Program-made: the position numbers and the translations under genes
The notes under the pieces: model-generated
Seen by the model: only the letters and a program-made list of their open reading frames with translations
What the model was told of the DNA's origin: nothing
The model's database searches: none
Part shown: one piece after another, positions 20,243-20,653 of the stretch
Numbering within the stretch: the stretch's first letter is position 1
Layout of the letters: each line of letters starts with the position of its first letter
From: a virus
Strand: one strand, 5' to 3'
Virus record (IMG/VR): IMGVR_UViG_3300021425_000235
Location: 1-20,653 of that record
Length of the DNA: 20,653 nucleotides

Positions 20243-20637
20243 TATTTGAGGTTAGTTCGCATAGTAGATGGCATTTGAAACAGAACATTAATAGGACCAG
20301 ATACTACATCACGAGCAAACACTGCCCAACAAATAGTTTCATCATCAGGATAATGTTCAATCATATATTCCCTGAAACTAGTGCCTGTTGTATATACATC
20401 ATCTACAATCAGAACAGGGTCATCAGGATTACCTGTAGCAGATTCATTTAGAATATCGCCCAGACGTTTACCACCACGGGGAATACCTACTGCTTTACGA
20501 AACGAACGTGTCTCATACTCTAGGATCATCTTGGCAAGACAACGCCAATCATTCTCATAGAGTGCATCCATTTCAATCTTCCATCCTAGTTTATTACCAG
20601 CATGTGAAATAAAATCTTCGTCAACAAATAAAGCCAT
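20242..20637 (-). CDS. Phosphoribosyltransferase-like protein
   Basis: A 131-residue PRTase-fold protein. The PRPP-binding motif VLIVDDVYTTGTSF is complete, with the two acidic residues and the TTGTS loop, and an upstream GIPRGGKRLGD resembles the first PRPP-site loop. It is short compared with orotate or hypoxanthine PRTases (170-215) and lacks an obvious base-specific hood, so the substrate is unknown; it could salvage a base or be a regulatory relative. The ATG at 20637 has GGGGGT 6 nt upstream. It overlaps UvsW by one base, so it is translated together with the helicase. Its promoter would be outside the window. Confidence 0.87.
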   Translation of the reverse strand: MALFVDEDFISHAGNKLGWKIEMDALYENDWRCLAKMILEYETRSFRKAVGIPRGGKRLGDILNESATGNPDDPVLIVDDVYTTGTSFREYMIEHYPDDETICWAVFARDVVSGPINVLFQMPSTMRTNLK

Positions 20638-20653
20638 ATCAACCCCCAGCTTC

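Noticed and set aside
1-20653. CRISPR array, insertion sequence, transposase, integrase or attachment site
   Set aside because: No spaced direct repeats and no transposase- or integrase-like product were seen in any frame.

Overview
The window is a piece of a T4-like phage genome (Caudoviricetes, myovirus replication core). It carries recognisable relatives of T4 genes 43, regA, 62, 44, 45, 46, 47, 55 and uvsW, packed on the minus strand with many 1-35 nt overlaps. The accessory set (Hsp20, PstS, a PiT-type phosphate permease, a BMP-family binding protein, glutaredoxin, a cytidylyltransferase-like enzyme, a phosphoribosyltransferase) resembles that of marine T4-like phages. The signal peptides imply a Gram-negative host. 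A marine alphaproteobacterium is my guess from the style of the transport proteins, not something the sequence proves.

Layout, minus strand unless stated. 1-3636: a DNA methyltransferase cut by the window edge and DNA polymerase gp43. 3637-4544: two small overlapping genes and Hsp20. 4561-7004: RegA, clamp-loader subunit gp62, a nucleotidyltransferase, glutaredoxin and clamp-loader ATPase gp44. 7012-8440: two small genes, sliding clamp gp45 and a DUF3310-like protein. 8449-10229: recombination ATPase gp46, which has no ATG start. 10239-11537 is a plus-strand island: a late promoter, a small two-helix membrane protein, a minimal class II aminoacyl-tRNA-synthetase-like protein, and 9 nt behind it an odd tRNA with a GTT anticodon on a long-variable-arm body. 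11569-12830: small unknown genes. 12812-15947: a nutrient-uptake set (BMP protein, PstS, PiT permease). 15999-16073: tRNA-Gly. 16084-18215: two small genes, gp47 and the late sigma factor gp55. 18357-20637: a small acidic gene, UvsW and a phosphoribosyltransferase.

Regulation is unusually readable. Seven promoters with TTGAC(A/C) and a sigma70-type -10, all with exactly 17 bp spacing, precede gp43, Hsp20, gp44, the gp45 unit, gp46 and gp55, and one fires on the plus strand from 18294. T4-type late boxes (TATAAATA) lie at Hsp20 and before the plus-strand island, which fits the presence of gp55 and gp45, the sigma factor and clamp used for T4 late transcription. At several joints a terminator hairpin and the next promoter are fused, with the -35 box in the hairpin loop or directly after the T-tract.

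The most novel-looking item is the plus-strand synthetase/tRNA pair at 10592-11502. The tRNA combines a Leu-like D arm and a 14-nt variable region with Asn-like identity bases (U1-A72, G73, GUU) and lacks U33. Its neighbour is an Asp/Asn-type catalytic core with no anticodon-binding domain.
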